Shown: positions 47,085-58,905 of the stretch, piece by piece
How positions within the stretch are numbered: the first letter of the stretch is position 1
Layout of the letters: the number at the start of each line of letters is the position of its first letter
Assembly (NCBI GenBank): GCA_025506515.1
Contig: CM046452.1
Span: 41,243,874 to 41,307,873, forward strand
Length of the DNA: 64,000 nt
Source: Flaveria trinervia
Lineage: Eukaryota > Streptophyta > Magnoliopsida > Asterales > Asteraceae
Reading direction: 5' to 3'
The notes under the pieces: generated by a model
The model's input: the letters and a program-made list of their open reading frames with translations, nothing else
What the model was told of the DNA's origin: nothing
The model's database searches: none
Made by a program: the position numbers and the translations under genes

Positions 47085-48029
47085 TGTTGGACCAAAAGAA
47101 CCAATGAGCCAAGATCAGGAAAACCTCTAAGTCCCACATGGTATCACAACAACTGCTGAAAGCCTCATCAGCAGTTTGACAAGTGCTGAAGACTTCAACA
47201 GCTGAAGATCAAGTGCTGAAGACTTCAACAGCTGAAGAACTAAAGTGCTGAAGTACAACAGCTGAAGAACACAAGTGCTGAAGCTGAAAGACCAAAGTAC
47301 TGATGTACAACAGCTGAAGAGTTTACAAGTGCTGAAGATCAACAACTGACGTACAAAGTCTGAAGACAAAGACTGAAGACATCAGCTGATGATATCTACT
47401 GGAGTCATCAGCTGATGAAACATCTGAAGGTCAAAGTCTGAAGATCAAGTACTGAAGCCCAGTAGTTGTCACAACTGCTGAAGAGTACTTCTTCACTAGT
47501 TGTGATCAGTAGTTTTATATTTCTAGTTTCAGTAGTTTTATGTTTCAGTAGTTTTGTAAAACGACTGAAGAGCTTGTTCTTCAGTCGTTGTAGTTTCAGT
47601 AGTTTTGTAAAACGACTGAAGAGCTTGTTCTTCAGTCGTTGTAGTTTCAGTAGTTTTATATTTTGTATTTAACACCCTGATATGTTCTCAGTAGTTGTGA
47701 ACATTTCAGTAGTTTGTTAAGAGTTAGCTATTTTTGTATTAGATCTGCCAGTTGTCACTTTTCGTGTTAACAGCAGTGATTGTTGCACTCTATATAAGGA
47801 GTGACAACCTATTGTAATTGTATGAATGATTAGAATGAATAAATGATTTGATTAGAAACATTCCATATCTATAAACATTCCTTGAATCAGAAATATATTC
47901 TCTCTCTATAACCGTATGTGCTCTTAATGCATACAAGCATCGACTTCTTGCTACAATTTGTCTAATTCCTGTTCGTTTTCCGCTGCTTTGAACTCTAATA
48001 CATCAAACTTGTGATCTTTGATCCTGTCA
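47085..48029 (+). repeat. CopE 3' LTR
   Basis: 945 bp, nearly identical to 35450-36391, ends CCTGTCA. TATATAAGG at 47791-47799. Carries the same motif array and two copies of the 12-bp CGACTGAAGA hairpin with the 6-base loop. Confidence 0.95.
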
Positions 48030-48088
48030 TATTTGATTCGGTATACACGTATTTCAGTTAGTACATCGTCCAATACACGATCCTAACA
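48030..48088 (+). repeat. CopB 3' LTR, last part
   Basis: Begins with the right CopE target copy TATTT (48030-48034) and continues TGATTCGGTATACACG to CGATCCTAACA, matching the last bases of the CopB 5' LTR (4924-4982). AGTTC (48089-48093) is the right CopB target copy. Confidence 0.93.
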
Positions 48089-50093
48089 AGTTCCTCAAGG
48101 ACTATGGACATTGAGGACTCACCATCCTCACTTGTAATTGTGCCTACTCAAAAACTTCCTCAAGTTCATATTGATATGGACTCAATAGACTCATTAATAT
48201 AGAGTCTGTTTTAGGAAGGGATACCAAGGGCCATGTCATCTCCGTCAACTTCCAATCACATCATTGGGTGGAGGTATGACAGCAATAAGAGAGCCCTAAT
48301 CATCATGAAAGTTCAAGGGCAGCAAGAGATCTTCAATTTTCAGACCCTGAACTATTATGACAGTTTAGATTTAGTCAACATGCCACTTGTCAATCCATGT
48401 AAATCAAGACAAGTTGACAAGTTGGCTGAAAGAATCCAAGATCAGATCACTACAGAGTTCAGCCTTAGAAGGAGACTATGGGAACAGGCAATGTCATCCC
48501 TCAACACGATGTTGAGGCGAACCCTAAGATTAGCTTCATATGGGAAACCTTGACTGAAGGCCCAGTGATAGAACCTAAGAGCCCAGTCTTATCACCAACA
48601 ACTACTGCAGAGATCAATGCCCTTTTTGAGACATCTGCTGGTGAAGGTGCTTCTCAACCTCTTTCTGGCCAGAGCTTAGAAACTACATCAAGCAATAAAG
48701 GCCGAAGCTCTCTCCACCCTGAGTCACAAAGGTGTGTGAGTGACAAAGGGAAAAGAAAGATGTCATCAAAGGAGATTGAGGAGGAGAGAGAGAGAGGAAA
48801 AGGAAGCTAAGGGAAGAAAGTTCCTCTACTAAGTCTTCAAGACTCATGGAGTCTGTTATCAGGGTTGCCCCAGACCAGATACTCAAAATAATGTGTTAAG
48901 GGCAGTCAGGATAAACTGTCTGTAGACAAGGAACAATGACATAGATAATGTCATATCTCTCCCCTTAGAATAGTTGAATGAACTGGTTGACCTAGAAAGG
49001 TCAAGGGAGAAGAAGGAGGCAGAAAAGATTGTACAAGCATATGCCTACCCTCTCCCCAGTTCAAGAAAGTCTTGCACAAAAGGATGTGGTTCAACAAGAA
49101 CCTCAGGTAGATAAAGAGAAGATAGGATCAAGATGATCAACTACCTAAGTGTCACAGGCCTCTATCAGGCAGTAGTACTTCCTCCCTTGTCCTATGACTA
49201 TGTTGAGTTTGAGTATCTCAAAAAACTCAAACTTGTGATAGTCAAGGAAAGAAAGAAAACAAAAAGGAAGCGAATGGAGGAAGCTGCTAAATCAAAAGCC
49301 AACATCCAAAAGAGCATGAAGAAGTCTGCTGACGGGCAGAGGATGATGACATTCTTGAAGCTGTATGGATTCTCCGGAAGGAGACTTGGCCCCATGTCTC
49401 TATCCACTATGGATGAGCATATCAGGGTGATCAAGCAGAAGATAAAGTGTGGAAAGTTGGTTGACTTATACTCCCCTCCAAGTCAAGCCCCACCTGAAAT
49501 GGAGGTTAAGGTTTAACAACCAAAGACAACACAACCTGAACCTCCTGCTAAATCTTAGCAAGCTTCATCTTCTTATCCACAGCAGGGTCAATCTCACTCT
49601 CAATCTGAACTTATGAGAGTAGAAGACCCAACTGAGAAAGACAATGAAGATCAATGTGGTACTGCAGGCCAGTCTTCTCAGTTAAAAGTTGTAAAGAGAA
49701 AGAAAAGGATGGCTTCTAAGTCAAAGCCAAAGAAGAAGAAGACTCATCCTTTTCTAAACCTCAGGATGAGTCAGAACATCCTAAGGATGTGCAGCCAGAG
49801 GATGCTCCATCATCTCCCATTCCAGTAGCACCCTCTAGTATTAGGAAGACCCATCTTGTCCTGGACATACACCACAAATCTAGAATGATGGCATGTCATT
49901 AGAGAACAAGGCACTGAAGACATCTACACTTTGGCAAGACATGTTTCAGTTGCCTCTGCATGATCTCTTTGACATGAGAAGACATTTTGATAGTCTGAAG
50001 GATCTTGATCACCTTATGAAGAAAGGAATGGTGATCATCCTAATGAGGACTATTGATATCTGAAGTCTAGTAAGTGTTTTGGTAGCATCAGCA
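48089..50093 (+). pseudogene. CopA ORF3, 3' part
   Basis: Continues the gene left at 4246. The first segment (MDIEDSPSSLVIVPTQ) aligns with CopH ORF3 at 56590-56500 on the minus strand, which confirms the join across CopB. The C-terminal domain begins with HIIGWRYDSNKRALIIMKV (48257), followed by a helical region, lysine-rich segments and GFSGRRLGPMSLSTMDEH (about 49370). Stops and frameshifts are numerous. It ends close to the PPT. Function unknown. Confidence 0.8.
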
Positions 50094-50104
50094 TAGGGGG
50101 AGTT
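50094..50104 (+). other. CopA polypurine tract
   Basis: TAGGGGGAGTT directly precedes TGTAGAGAATAT. Confidence 0.85.
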
Positions 50105-50904
50105 TGTAGAGAATATATGAAGAGGCTGATGCAACCCAACATCCAAAGTCTATCCTACATGCATGCTGCACAAGTACTAAAGAAGAATGCTTAGGAAGTT
50201 TTACACTTGCAACAGAAAATACTCTAAGTGTAAAATCTTCCGAAGCCAAGACCAATATCTTCCGAAGCCAAAGATGAAGTCTTCCGAAGCTTCAGAGACA
50301 AAGTCTTCCGAAGCCGCAACTCCTGAAGACAGATTTCTTCCGAAGACTTTTAGTAGCATGTTTTATCTGATGTACTTTTCCATAAAGCTGAACACCTTTC
50401 CGCTGCATCTCTGTAAAGTCACCAACTTGCATGAGTTAGTGAAAAGGTCCATGCTTTTGATAACTGTACACTGAGGTCTTGAGTCTGTAACGTTCTACTT
50501 CATGTACGTTATCCTTTTTGTAATAGATAATGATGTGAGCTATGGCATGTCATAGTCACTAGTGAAAATGCAATCTGTCTTTTGACTCTACATATCATTT
50601 TGTTTGTGTCTAGTCAGTTGTATCCAGCTGGCCTTCATAGTATAGCTGGCTGTAGGATGTAGTATAAGTATCTCATGTTTTTCTATCATTCCTTTATGCT
50701 TTGTAATACTTGTAATGGAACATAGAGAAGGTAATATACTGCATTCTTGAAAACCATATACTTGTGCTCTTGTGTTCTGTCTCTTACATTACTTGTGTTC
50801 TTAGTGTCTTACTTGTGGTTAATCCAGTTCACTGTTTGATTAAGTTCCATTTAATATCCTCTTTGTGTTGTTTTGTTGTAAGTGACCCCTTCATTGGTCC
50901 TGCA
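50105..50904 (+). repeat. CopA 3' LTR
   Basis: 800 bp, TGTAGAGAA...GGTCCTGCA. A CTTCCGAAG array lies at 50230-50345 and a TATA-like TATAAGTA at 50663-50670. It resembles the LTRs of CopG (54435-55224) and CopF. The following bases (GCTACATCAAAG) are RT coding sequence of CopG, so CopA probably inserted into CopG; the left border is outside the window. Confidence 0.88.
50230..50345 (+). repeat. CTTCCGAAG motif array in CopA LTR
   Basis: Five copies of TCTTCCGAAG spaced 20-30 bp. Lies in U3, upstream of the TATA-like site. Confidence 0.88.
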
Positions 50905-51057
50905 GCTACATCAAAGAACTTCAAGGTCTACCAGCTTGATGTCAAATGTGTGCTTTTCTTTATGGAGTGATTGATGAATACGTGTATGTCCTACAACCAC
51001 CAAAATTTGTAGATCCTAATTATCCTCATTATGTTTTTAGACTTGATAAAACTCTTT
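50905..51057 (+). pseudogene. CopG RT fragment
   Basis: Encodes the RT segment ATSKNFKVYQLDVKC through VYVLQPPKFVDPN to KTLYG, aligned with CopA 523-675. It is cut on the left by the CopA LTR and on the right by a deletion that removes the rest of RT, RNase H and the spacer. A one-base problem breaks the frame near 50953. Confidence 0.85.
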
Positions 51058-54000
51058 ATGGGCAACCTAAACCGCAGAAACAACCTTGATTTCTACATGT
51101 TGCTTCACACACAACACAATCAGGTTGTTCTGTTAAACTTTGAGAAAGATCCTAGTTTCTCAAGGGTTTGCCATGTTTTGGCCTTATCAAACTACTTCAC
51201 CTTCCTAACCATTAATCCTGCTCTTTATGAGGATCATCTGCTCGAATTTTGGAAAACCTGCCAAGAGGTTGTCATGGATAGGGAGAAGGCACTGTCTGCT
51301 ACATTGCAGGGAAAGACAATCTTCATTACTCCATCCATAATCAATAATCATCTTCAGCTGTATGATGAGGAAGATAAGGTGTCCTTCCCAAATGTAGCTA
51401 TTAACAACTCCTTTCAACAAATGGGCTATGAAGGAGATTTCTCTGTAAAGACATTTAGGAAATGGAAGGTCTCATCCTAGTTGAATTACTTACTACATAT
51501 GGTCATCCACAACTTGTCCAACAAGCATGGGGCTGGGACCAGATTCCTTAAGATCTATCCTTCATGGTGCATGGAATGGTTCAGGGGTCAAGTAAAGGTA
51601 CTCTTAGTTTGTTTATACAAATTTGTTTGCAAACTTGGACTCGTTAGAGTATTATATGTTTCCTAGATATGTTCAATACATTGTTAACTGTGAACTGGGC
51701 TCATAGTTAAGGGAAAATATAATATTCTTAAATTGGGAAAGAAGAAACCCAACATCTTTAAAATCATGAAGAAACCAACTATTGGTTTCTCTGGGGTAGA
51801 AACAACCATTGTCCCTAAATTGTTAGAGCTCATTGCTCTAGGTGACAACCTAGCAACACAAGCTAGTGTTGAACCCACACCTTCCACTTCTCAACGAGCA
51901 AAAAAGCCTCAAATCACCCTTACCTACCAAAGAAAATCCAAATGAACACCTGTACTAGCTATTTAGCTTGTGCACTCTACCATATCGCTACCCACACATG
52001 AGGAAGTGGACACTAGAGCTCCCACTTCCCCCGAGGAGCAAACCACTCCCATATTTTCAAGAATCAGTGTTGAGGTTCCTCATGCTTAGCCTAATGAGCT
52101 CATTAGCCCAAAAACCTTAAACTATCACTCTAAGTCTCAACACTCAAGTGAACAACCTTCATGGGAAAGTTACCATCCCCAACTTTTAGCTCTTAACCAA
52201 CCAATTCCTAGCCTTGACTTCTATGATGAAAAAGAGTTAAGTTTTAGTGAGTACCATGAGTCTCTTACTCTTCCACTACATAAATATAGATGAGTGCCCC
52301 TACCTCTCCCTTGTCTAGCTCACATAATCCACCTACTATTGAGGTGGATCTCCCTGAACATGTTCAGGAGGTCCATATGGAAAAGTCTCTCACTTCTGTA
52401 ACTTATTACATTATTAAGCCCTTAACTATGGCAGCTCAACCCATTAACACCTCATTTGAAGCTTTCAGTGAGTAGAGAAAAACCAGCAACCAAGAACCTG
52501 ATGCTTGTGGTCAAACTAAGGACATACACCTATTTAGTCTCTAAGGTTAGTCACTTAGAATCTTAGGTGATTACCTTACATAATAGGGTCAATGATTAGC
52601 AAGTTGAGATTTCTTATTTTAAGGAGAAAACTAGCTAGGAGACCTTTAAAGATAGCTCATAGAAGAACACAAGACCTTGTGTATGTGATTGACCTAACTC
52701 CTAGCTCACCTAACTCCTAGCTCATCGAAGAACACAAAAACCTATGGAGGTGATTGAACGCAAGCCAATCTAGGCAAGCTAGAAGGCTGGCTTAGAGAAT
52801 TCAAGACAAAATTACTGAAGTGTTCAACTAAAGAATAAGACAAAGACAATCAGGCAATATCATTAATCTACTAGATATTGAGGAAGACTTTGAAATTAGA
52901 TTCAAAGGGAAAACCTTAACCGAAGGCCTAGTGATAGAGCCTGAGAGTCCTGTCTCACCTACAACCACTTCAGCAATTCATTGTCTCAGTGACACACCTG
53001 ATAGCAATGGTGTGTTATAGCCTCTCTCTAGAGAGATTATGAATGCTACTCCAAGCAATAAAGGCCAAATCTCTCTCCACCCTAAGTTACAAAGGTCTGT
53101 GAGTGACAAAGGGAAAAGGAAAATGGTTCTTGAGGAGATTGGAGGAGGAGAGAGAGAGATAGGAAGAGGAAGCTAAAGGGAGATAGTTCTATTAGGCCTT
53201 TAGGATTCATGCAAGCTGAAATAAGGGCTACTCGAGACCAAACACGTAGAATGATGAGTTAAGGGCAGTCATGATTGCTTACTTATGGACCAGGAACTAT
53301 AACATTGATCAAATCATCTCCCACTCCTCAGAGGAACTTAATTAACTGGAAGACATTGAAGTGTCTAGAGAGAAGAAGGAAGCAGATGATGCAAGATTGC
53401 TTCTTCAGATGATGGAAGAAAAGAGACTGATAAGACTCTACAAACATGTTCCTACTCTCTCACGAGTTAAAGAAAGCACTATGCAATAGACTGTGGAACC
53501 ACATGAACCTTAGGTAGATAAAGAAACTCTAGGATAAATACAATCAACTACCTGAGTGCCACAGGTCTCTACCAGGTAGATGGGCTTCTTCCCATAGCAT
53601 TTGAGTACATTAAGTTTGTGTATCTCAAAGAACTAGAGCTTCAAGTGCTCAAAGAGCAGAATGCAAAAACGAGGAAAATGAGGGAAGAAGCTTCCAAAGT
53701 AAGAGCCATCAACCAGAAAAGTCAATAGAAGTCTACTGATAGGCAAAGGATGATGAGCTTTTTGAAGATGTATGGGTTCTCTTGAAGGAGACTTCACCCT
53801 ATGTCTCTATTACCTTGGATGAGCAGATAAGGATGATCAAGCAGAATATTAAAAGAGGAGAGCACTTTCATTTACACTCCCCACCAACTCAAGCCCTTTA
53901 AGAAGTGGAGGTTAAGGTTGAACCATTTGTGACAACGCAACCTCGACCTCCTCTTGAGTTTTAGCAAGCTTTATCTTCTGATCTATAGAAGGACCAACTT

Positions 54001-54420
54001 CCCTCTCCTTTTGAACCTGTGAGGGATGGCCTTTAAGCCCAAGCCTAAGAAGAAGAAGAAGAAGAAGAAGATAGGGTCATCCACCTCAATACCTCAGGAT
54101 GAGTCAAAACTTCCTCAGGAAGTGTATCAAGAGGAAGCTCAAACAACTCCCATTCAAGCAACTCCTCTTGCAAAAGGAAGACCCATCTTATCCTAGACTT
54201 ATTCCACTATTCTAGAAAGATGACATGTGATTAGATGTCAAGGTATTGAAGATGTCTACACATGGAAAGACATGTTCAATCTACCTTTGCATGATCTCTT
54301 TGAGACAAGAAAATACTATGAGAGTCTGAGTGATCCTGACCATTTGATAAAGAGAGGCATGGTCAATATCATAATAAGGATTGTCAACATCTAAGATCTT
54401 CTTATGTTTTGGTAGCATCA
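51058..54420 (+). pseudogene. CopG ORF3
   Basis: Starts at the ATG at 51058 (MGNLNRRNNLDFYMLLHTQ), aligned with the CopA and CopH ORF3 starts. It keeps IFITPSIINNHLQL, YLLHMVIHNLSNK, and after a frame change YYMFPRYVQYIV near 51650-51690. Then a Pro/Ser-rich linker, a short internal duplication around 52690-52760, a coiled coil, and a lysine run encoded by AAG repeats at 54043-54070. Many stops. Because of the deletion the gene directly abuts the RT fragment and has lost its spacer promoter. Function unknown. Confidence 0.8.
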
Positions 54421-54434
54421 GCTTAAGGAAAGTT

Positions 54435-55224
54435 TGTAGGCTTTATATAAAGGCTGATGCACCTAAAACATCCAAAGTCTTCTTGCATCCATGCACTGAA
54501 GTGTCGAAGTAGAAATGCTTTTGAAGTTTTACACCATGCACTAGAAAATATTCTAAGTGTAAAATCTTCTGAAGCCTAGACCAACTTCTTCTAAAGATTA
54601 AAGTGAAGTCTTCCAAATCTTCAAAGATGAAGTCTTTTGAAGCCTAGAAGTGCAGACGGATTATCTTCTGAAGACTTTTGAACACATGCTTTTATCTGAT
54701 GTACTTTACCATAAAGCTGGACCACTTTCCACTGCAAGTCTATTGACTCACCAACTTTCACTAGTTAGTGAAAAGGTCCATGCTTTTGGTAAACTGTACA
54801 TTGGGGTCTTGAGTTTGTGCTTTCCACTTTACGTAATTTTATCTTTTTGTAATATATTAGGATGTGAGCTATGGCATGTCATAGTCACTAGTTAAAAGAC
54901 AATCTGCCTTTTGAGTCTACATTTGATTTTGTTGTCTAGTTCAAATGTATCCAGCTGGCCTTCAAAGCATGGCCGACTATAGGATGTCGCTTAAGTATCT
55001 CAGGTCTTTGTAACTTTAGATATATGCTTAACACTTTTAAAAGAACTTGAGAGAAATATATAACATTCTTGAAAACCAATTTCTGTTTCTTACTTTACTA
55101 GTGTTCTAAGTATTATACTTATGTGTTACCAGTTCCCTATTTGATGTGTGAAGTTTTCTAAACATCACTCTCCTTATTGTGTGTTGTGTTGTAAGTGACC
55201 AAACCCTTCTTAAACGGTCCTGCA
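54435..55224 (+). repeat. CopG 3' LTR
   Basis: 790 bp, TGTAGGCTTTAT...GGTCCTGCA, preceded by a decayed PPT (TAAGGAAAGTT). Decayed CTTCTGAAG-type motifs at 54565-54680. Same family as the CopA LTR. The next bases are CopH ORF3 in antisense, so CopG probably inserted into CopH. Confidence 0.85.
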
Positions 55225-58200
55225 CTTTGTCGACATGAGGTTGTTGAGTTTCCACAGCCTCTCTTGCAGGTCTATGTTAACTAGGGAGAGGGTAGGAGCA
55301 TGTTTGTACAACCTTTTCTGCCTTCTATCTTCCTTGATCTTGAGGAGTAACTTTACATGCTCTTCCTCCTTCCTTTCCTTAGACACTTTCATGTCTGCCA
55401 GTTCATTCAATTCATCTAGGGGAGAGAGATGATCTCATCTATATCATAGTTCCTTGTCTGCAAGTAGTTAATCCTGACTACGCTTAACTCATCATTCTTA
55501 GTGTTTGGTCTAGGAGCAGGCTAATTGCAGCTTCCATGAAGCCTAAAGACCCAGTGGAACTTTCTCACCTTACCTTCCCCTTCCTATCTCTCTCTCCTCC
55601 TCCTTAATCAACTTACAAGTCATCATCGTTTTCCCTTTGTCACCCATAGACCATTGTGACTTAAGGTAGAGTGAGCTTTTGCTTTCATTGTCTGAAGTAA
55701 TAGTTATACACCGGCCAGAGAGAGTGTGATATGACTTCACTAGCAGGTGTTTCACAAATGGATTGGACTTGTTAAATGCTCTAAGAAAGATTAACATGTT
55801 GTCTTTATTTTTCTTTTAAAATTTTGTAATAGTATAGGGACTATTTGTGTAATTAGTTAGTTCCTTTACTTCTTGTTTTCAGTATAAATAGCTTAGACTT
55901 GCAGGTAGATAGGGAGTGATTCGAACCTGCTTTCATACTTGTAATTGTCTTAGCTTGATATTAATGAAAACTTGAATTTTGTTGATATCTTGTTTTGATT
56001 TGACTACTTTGTGTGAATTTCATTGAATTGTGCTCACAAATTATCACAGATTGATTCATTTGATCCTATCAGGACTTCTAAAGAAGTGGCAGGTGTGACC
56101 GGTCTCTCAAGTTCTATCACTGGGGCCTTCAGTCAAGGTTTTCCCTTTGAAGCTAATCTCGGGGTCTACCTCAACATCTAATTGACCAATGGCATTGCCT
56201 GATTGTCTCTGTCTTCTTTAGAGGCTAAACTCTTTAGTAATCCTATCTTGAATCCATTGAGACAACTTGTCAACTTGTCTATATTGGCTTGGATTGACAA
56301 GTGGCATGTTGATAAGGTCAAGTCCTTCATAGTAGTTCAAAGTCTTAAAATAAAGACACCTTGTTGCCCTTGAACTCCTTATAGAATAAGTGCTCTTATG
56401 TTAGCATCATACATCCAACCAATTATGTAGTTAGAAGTTCCTTGAGGTGGAGCTGACACGGCCCTTTTTATGCCTTCCTAAAAAAGAAACTGAATGAAAG
56501 AGTCTATTGAGTCCACATCAATGTGAACTTGAGGAAGCTGTTGAGTATGGACACTTGCAAGTGAAGATGGTGAGTCCTCAAAGTCCATGCTCTGTGAAGA
56601 ACTCCTAGGTTTTGTGATTGTAATGACTTTCTCCCCTATTTTGGTAGCATCACCCTCTTGCATAAGTGAGCTAGGAGTTATGTCAATCACATTCACAGCT
56701 TCTTGTGTTCCTGATTGAGCTCTTCTAAAGGTCTCCCAACTAGTTTCTCCTTGAGATAAGAAATCTTGAGTTGCTGATCATTAACCTTATTATGTAAGGT
56801 AGTCACCTGAGATTCCAAGTGGCTAACCTCAGAGACTAGATAGGTGCATTTTTGGTAGTTTTGGCACCTTTAGTCTTAGATTCCCCTCTTGTTCACCAGA
56901 AGATTCATTAGGGATGAGATAATTGGACCAAAGTCCTCAGTCTCACCATTAGCATGGTGTTCTTGGCTGCCGGATTTCCTCTGCTCACGGACTACTTCAG
57001 ATGGAGTATCAGTGGGCTGAGTTGGCATGGTTGAGGTCATAAAGATGTAATCACTTGCAGAAGTGAGAGCCTCTTCTATATGGGCTTACTGAGTAGAATC
57101 AGGAAGATCCACCTTAGTAGATGGTAGATGACGTGGGCTAGAAAACGGAGAAACAGGAGCACTCATCTCGCTTTTAGTGGGGGAAGTATAGAGAGACTCA
57201 TGACACTCACTGAATCCTAAGTCTTCATCATCATAGAACTCAAGGCTATGATTTGGTTGGTTAAGATCTAAAGACTGGGGATCGCAACTTTCCCCTAAAG
57301 GTTGTTTGCTAGATGTTAAGACTCTGACCAAAGGCCTAAAGTTGTTGGGCTAGTGAGCTCATTAGGCTAAGCATGAAGAACCTCAACACTAATTCTTGAA
57401 GAGATGGGAGTGTTTTACTCCTCAGGTGAAGTGGGAGCTCTAGTGTCCACTTCTTCCCCTATGGGTAGTAGTATGGGGCCCTGGACAGACTGAGTAGCTT
57501 GTGCAAGGGTGCGTTTGGTTTTTCTTTGCTAGGTAAGGATCATTTGTGGTTGTTTTGGTGGTTGGGAGGTAGAAGGTGTGGGTTCAACACTAGCTTGTGT
57601 TGCTAGGTTGTCACCTTGAGCAATGAGCTCCAACATTTTGTGGACAAGGTTGTTTCTACTCCATAGAAGCCAACAATTGGCTTTTTCAGAATCTAAAGAT
57701 GTTAGGCTTCATCTGTCCCAATTTAAGAATATTATTTGTTTCCCTCAACTGTGAGCACAGTTCATAGTTGAGAATGTGTTGAGCATATCTAGGAAACATA
57801 TAATAGTCTAAGGAGTCTAGGTTAGCAAGCAAATTTGTATAAACAAACTATGAGTACCTGAACTTGCCCCTGAACCATGTCATGCACTATGAAGCAGAGA
57901 TCCTCAAGAATTTTGTCCCAGCCTTGGACAAGCTATGGATGACCTCATGAAGTAAGGACTTCCACTGGGAGGAGACCTTCCCTTTCCTGGTGGTCATGAC
58001 AGATAAATGTCCCTTGTAGCCCATCTACGGGAAGGATTAGTTAATAGCTTCTTTGAGAAAGGACAATTCACCTTCCTCATCATCGTCCTGAAGATAGGTG
58101 TTGATAATGGCTGGAGTGATGTAGATTATACTACCTTGCATTATAGCAGATAGTGCCTTCTCCCCATCCAGGATGACCTCTTGACAGGTCTTCCAAAAAT

Positions 58201-58389
58201 CAAGCAAATGATCTTCATAAAGAACATGATCAATGGTAAAGGGAGGTGGAATAGTTGGACAAAGCCAAAAATCAAAAAACCTCTAAGAATTGAGGATCTT
58301 TCTTAGACTGTAACATAGCAATATGATTGTGTTACCTATGTAACTACATGGATAAGTTTTGGGTCATTTCTACGGTTGACGTTGGCCAT
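55225..58389 (-). pseudogene. CopH ORF3
   Basis: On the minus strand the start is ATGGCCAACGTC at 58389, matching CopA's ATGGCC start. The N-terminal domain contains YYMFPRYAQHIL near 57810-57770, then Pro/Ser/Asp-rich linkers (DLNQPNHSLEFYDDEDLGF, 57270), MNVIDITPSSLMQ (56696), a C-terminal domain and a basic coiled coil (KERKEEEHVKLLLKIKEDR, near 55380-55320). The 3' end is cut at 55225 by CopG. A solo LTR interrupts it at 55770-56071. Stops and frameshifts are frequent. Function unknown; it is a homologue of all ORF3s here. Confidence 0.78.
55770..56071 (+). mobile_element. Solo LTR (302 bp) of an unrelated LTR element
   Basis: Begins TGTTAAATGCTC and ends GATCCTATCA, with target duplication GGACT at 55765-55769 and 56072-56076. 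An internal TATAAATA at 55883-55890 shows plus orientation. CopH ORF3 is aligned on both sides once it is removed. Much shorter than the other LTRs and without their motif arrays. No internal region is present, so it is probably left by LTR-LTR recombination. Confidence 0.85.
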
Positions 58390-58905
58390 TTTAGAAAATC
58401 TTCGAGGTGAAGAAAAGAATAACAAAGGTGGTAGAGAGGACTTTGTGATTTTAGGTCTGGGGAAGATGCGGATGATAAAGAAATAGGGGCAACTGTTAGG
58501 GTTTTATATGAATGGATTTCAGACAAAGTTAATGAAAGAGGATAAACTTTGAAATCCGGATATCGGTCCCACCTTTGAAAAGTTAGTTTGCTTTTTGCTC
58601 AAAATTAGTTTTCTTGGAAGTCCAAAATCTTCCGCAGATAAATTGTCTTTGGAAGTTTTGATAAAAAGCTTCCGAACCCAAAGTGACTTCGGTAGATATT
58701 CCTGAGAGTTTTAAAAACTTTTATTCGGAAGATAATTAAGACTTGGATGTTTTATTCAACTAAGGTTAAAGATTTTGAAAGTTAATTTGCTTCGAAAAAA
58801 ATTTCCTTGAAAACATAAAAGTACTTAAAGTTAAGCTTCAAAAGATATTTCAGAAATATCTTTCGAAGGCAATTTTACTTAGGCAATTGTTTGTGACATC
58901 TTGAT
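58390..58905 (-). promoter_or_regulatory. CopH spacer with motif array, conserved block and TATA box
   Basis: Noncoding on the minus strand between the truncated RNase H and ORF3. Decayed CTTCGGAAG/CTTCCAAAG motifs lie at 58610-58870, then a block GGTGGGACCGATATCCG near 58575 shared with CopA, then TATAAAA (58502-58508), then a pyrimidine-rich leader of about 110 bases to the ORF3 ATG. Spacing matches CopA almost exactly. Confidence 0.6.
58502..58508 (-). promoter_or_regulatory. TATA box upstream of CopH ORF3
   Basis: Minus-strand CATATAAAACCC, 113-119 bases before the ORF3 ATG at 58389. CopA has the equivalent at 2336-2342. Confidence 0.6.

Larger units (their letters stand above)
35450..48029 (+). 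mobile_element. CopE, complete Sirevirus-like Ty1/copia element, youngest insertion
   Basis: A 12.6-kb element with LTRs at 35450-36391 and 47085-48029, primer site, gag, pol, spacer with TATA box, ORF3 and PPT, flanked by TATTT. Inserted in the 3' LTR of CopB; the intact 5' LTR of CopB shows the empty site. The LTRs differ by only about 2-3% by eye, mostly small indels. Despite this, gag, pol and ORF3 all have frameshifts or stops. Confidence 0.95.
4247..48088 (+). mobile_element. CopB, Ty1/copia element inserted in CopA ORF3, with nested insertions and an inverted body
   Basis: Both ends are LTRs in plus orientation. The outermost bases are TA (decayed TG) at 4247 and CA at 48088. The 5-bp target duplication AGTTC lies at 4242-4246 and 48089-48093, and CopA ORF3 reads on across the joined flanks. 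The 3' end of ORF3 plus a PPT directly precede the 3' LTR in plus orientation, but gag-pol and the N-terminal half of ORF3 lie on the minus strand. CopC, CopE and the CopF fragment account for about 30 kb of its length. The LTR pair differs at roughly 8% of positions by eye over the first 235 bases, making this the oldest datable insertion here. Confidence 0.85.

Noticed and set aside
50105..55224. 50105-50904 and 54435-55224 as the two LTRs of one short element.
   Set aside because: No primer binding site follows the left LTR; RT coding sequence does. A PPT with the end of CopA ORF3 precedes it, so it is CopA's 3' LTR.
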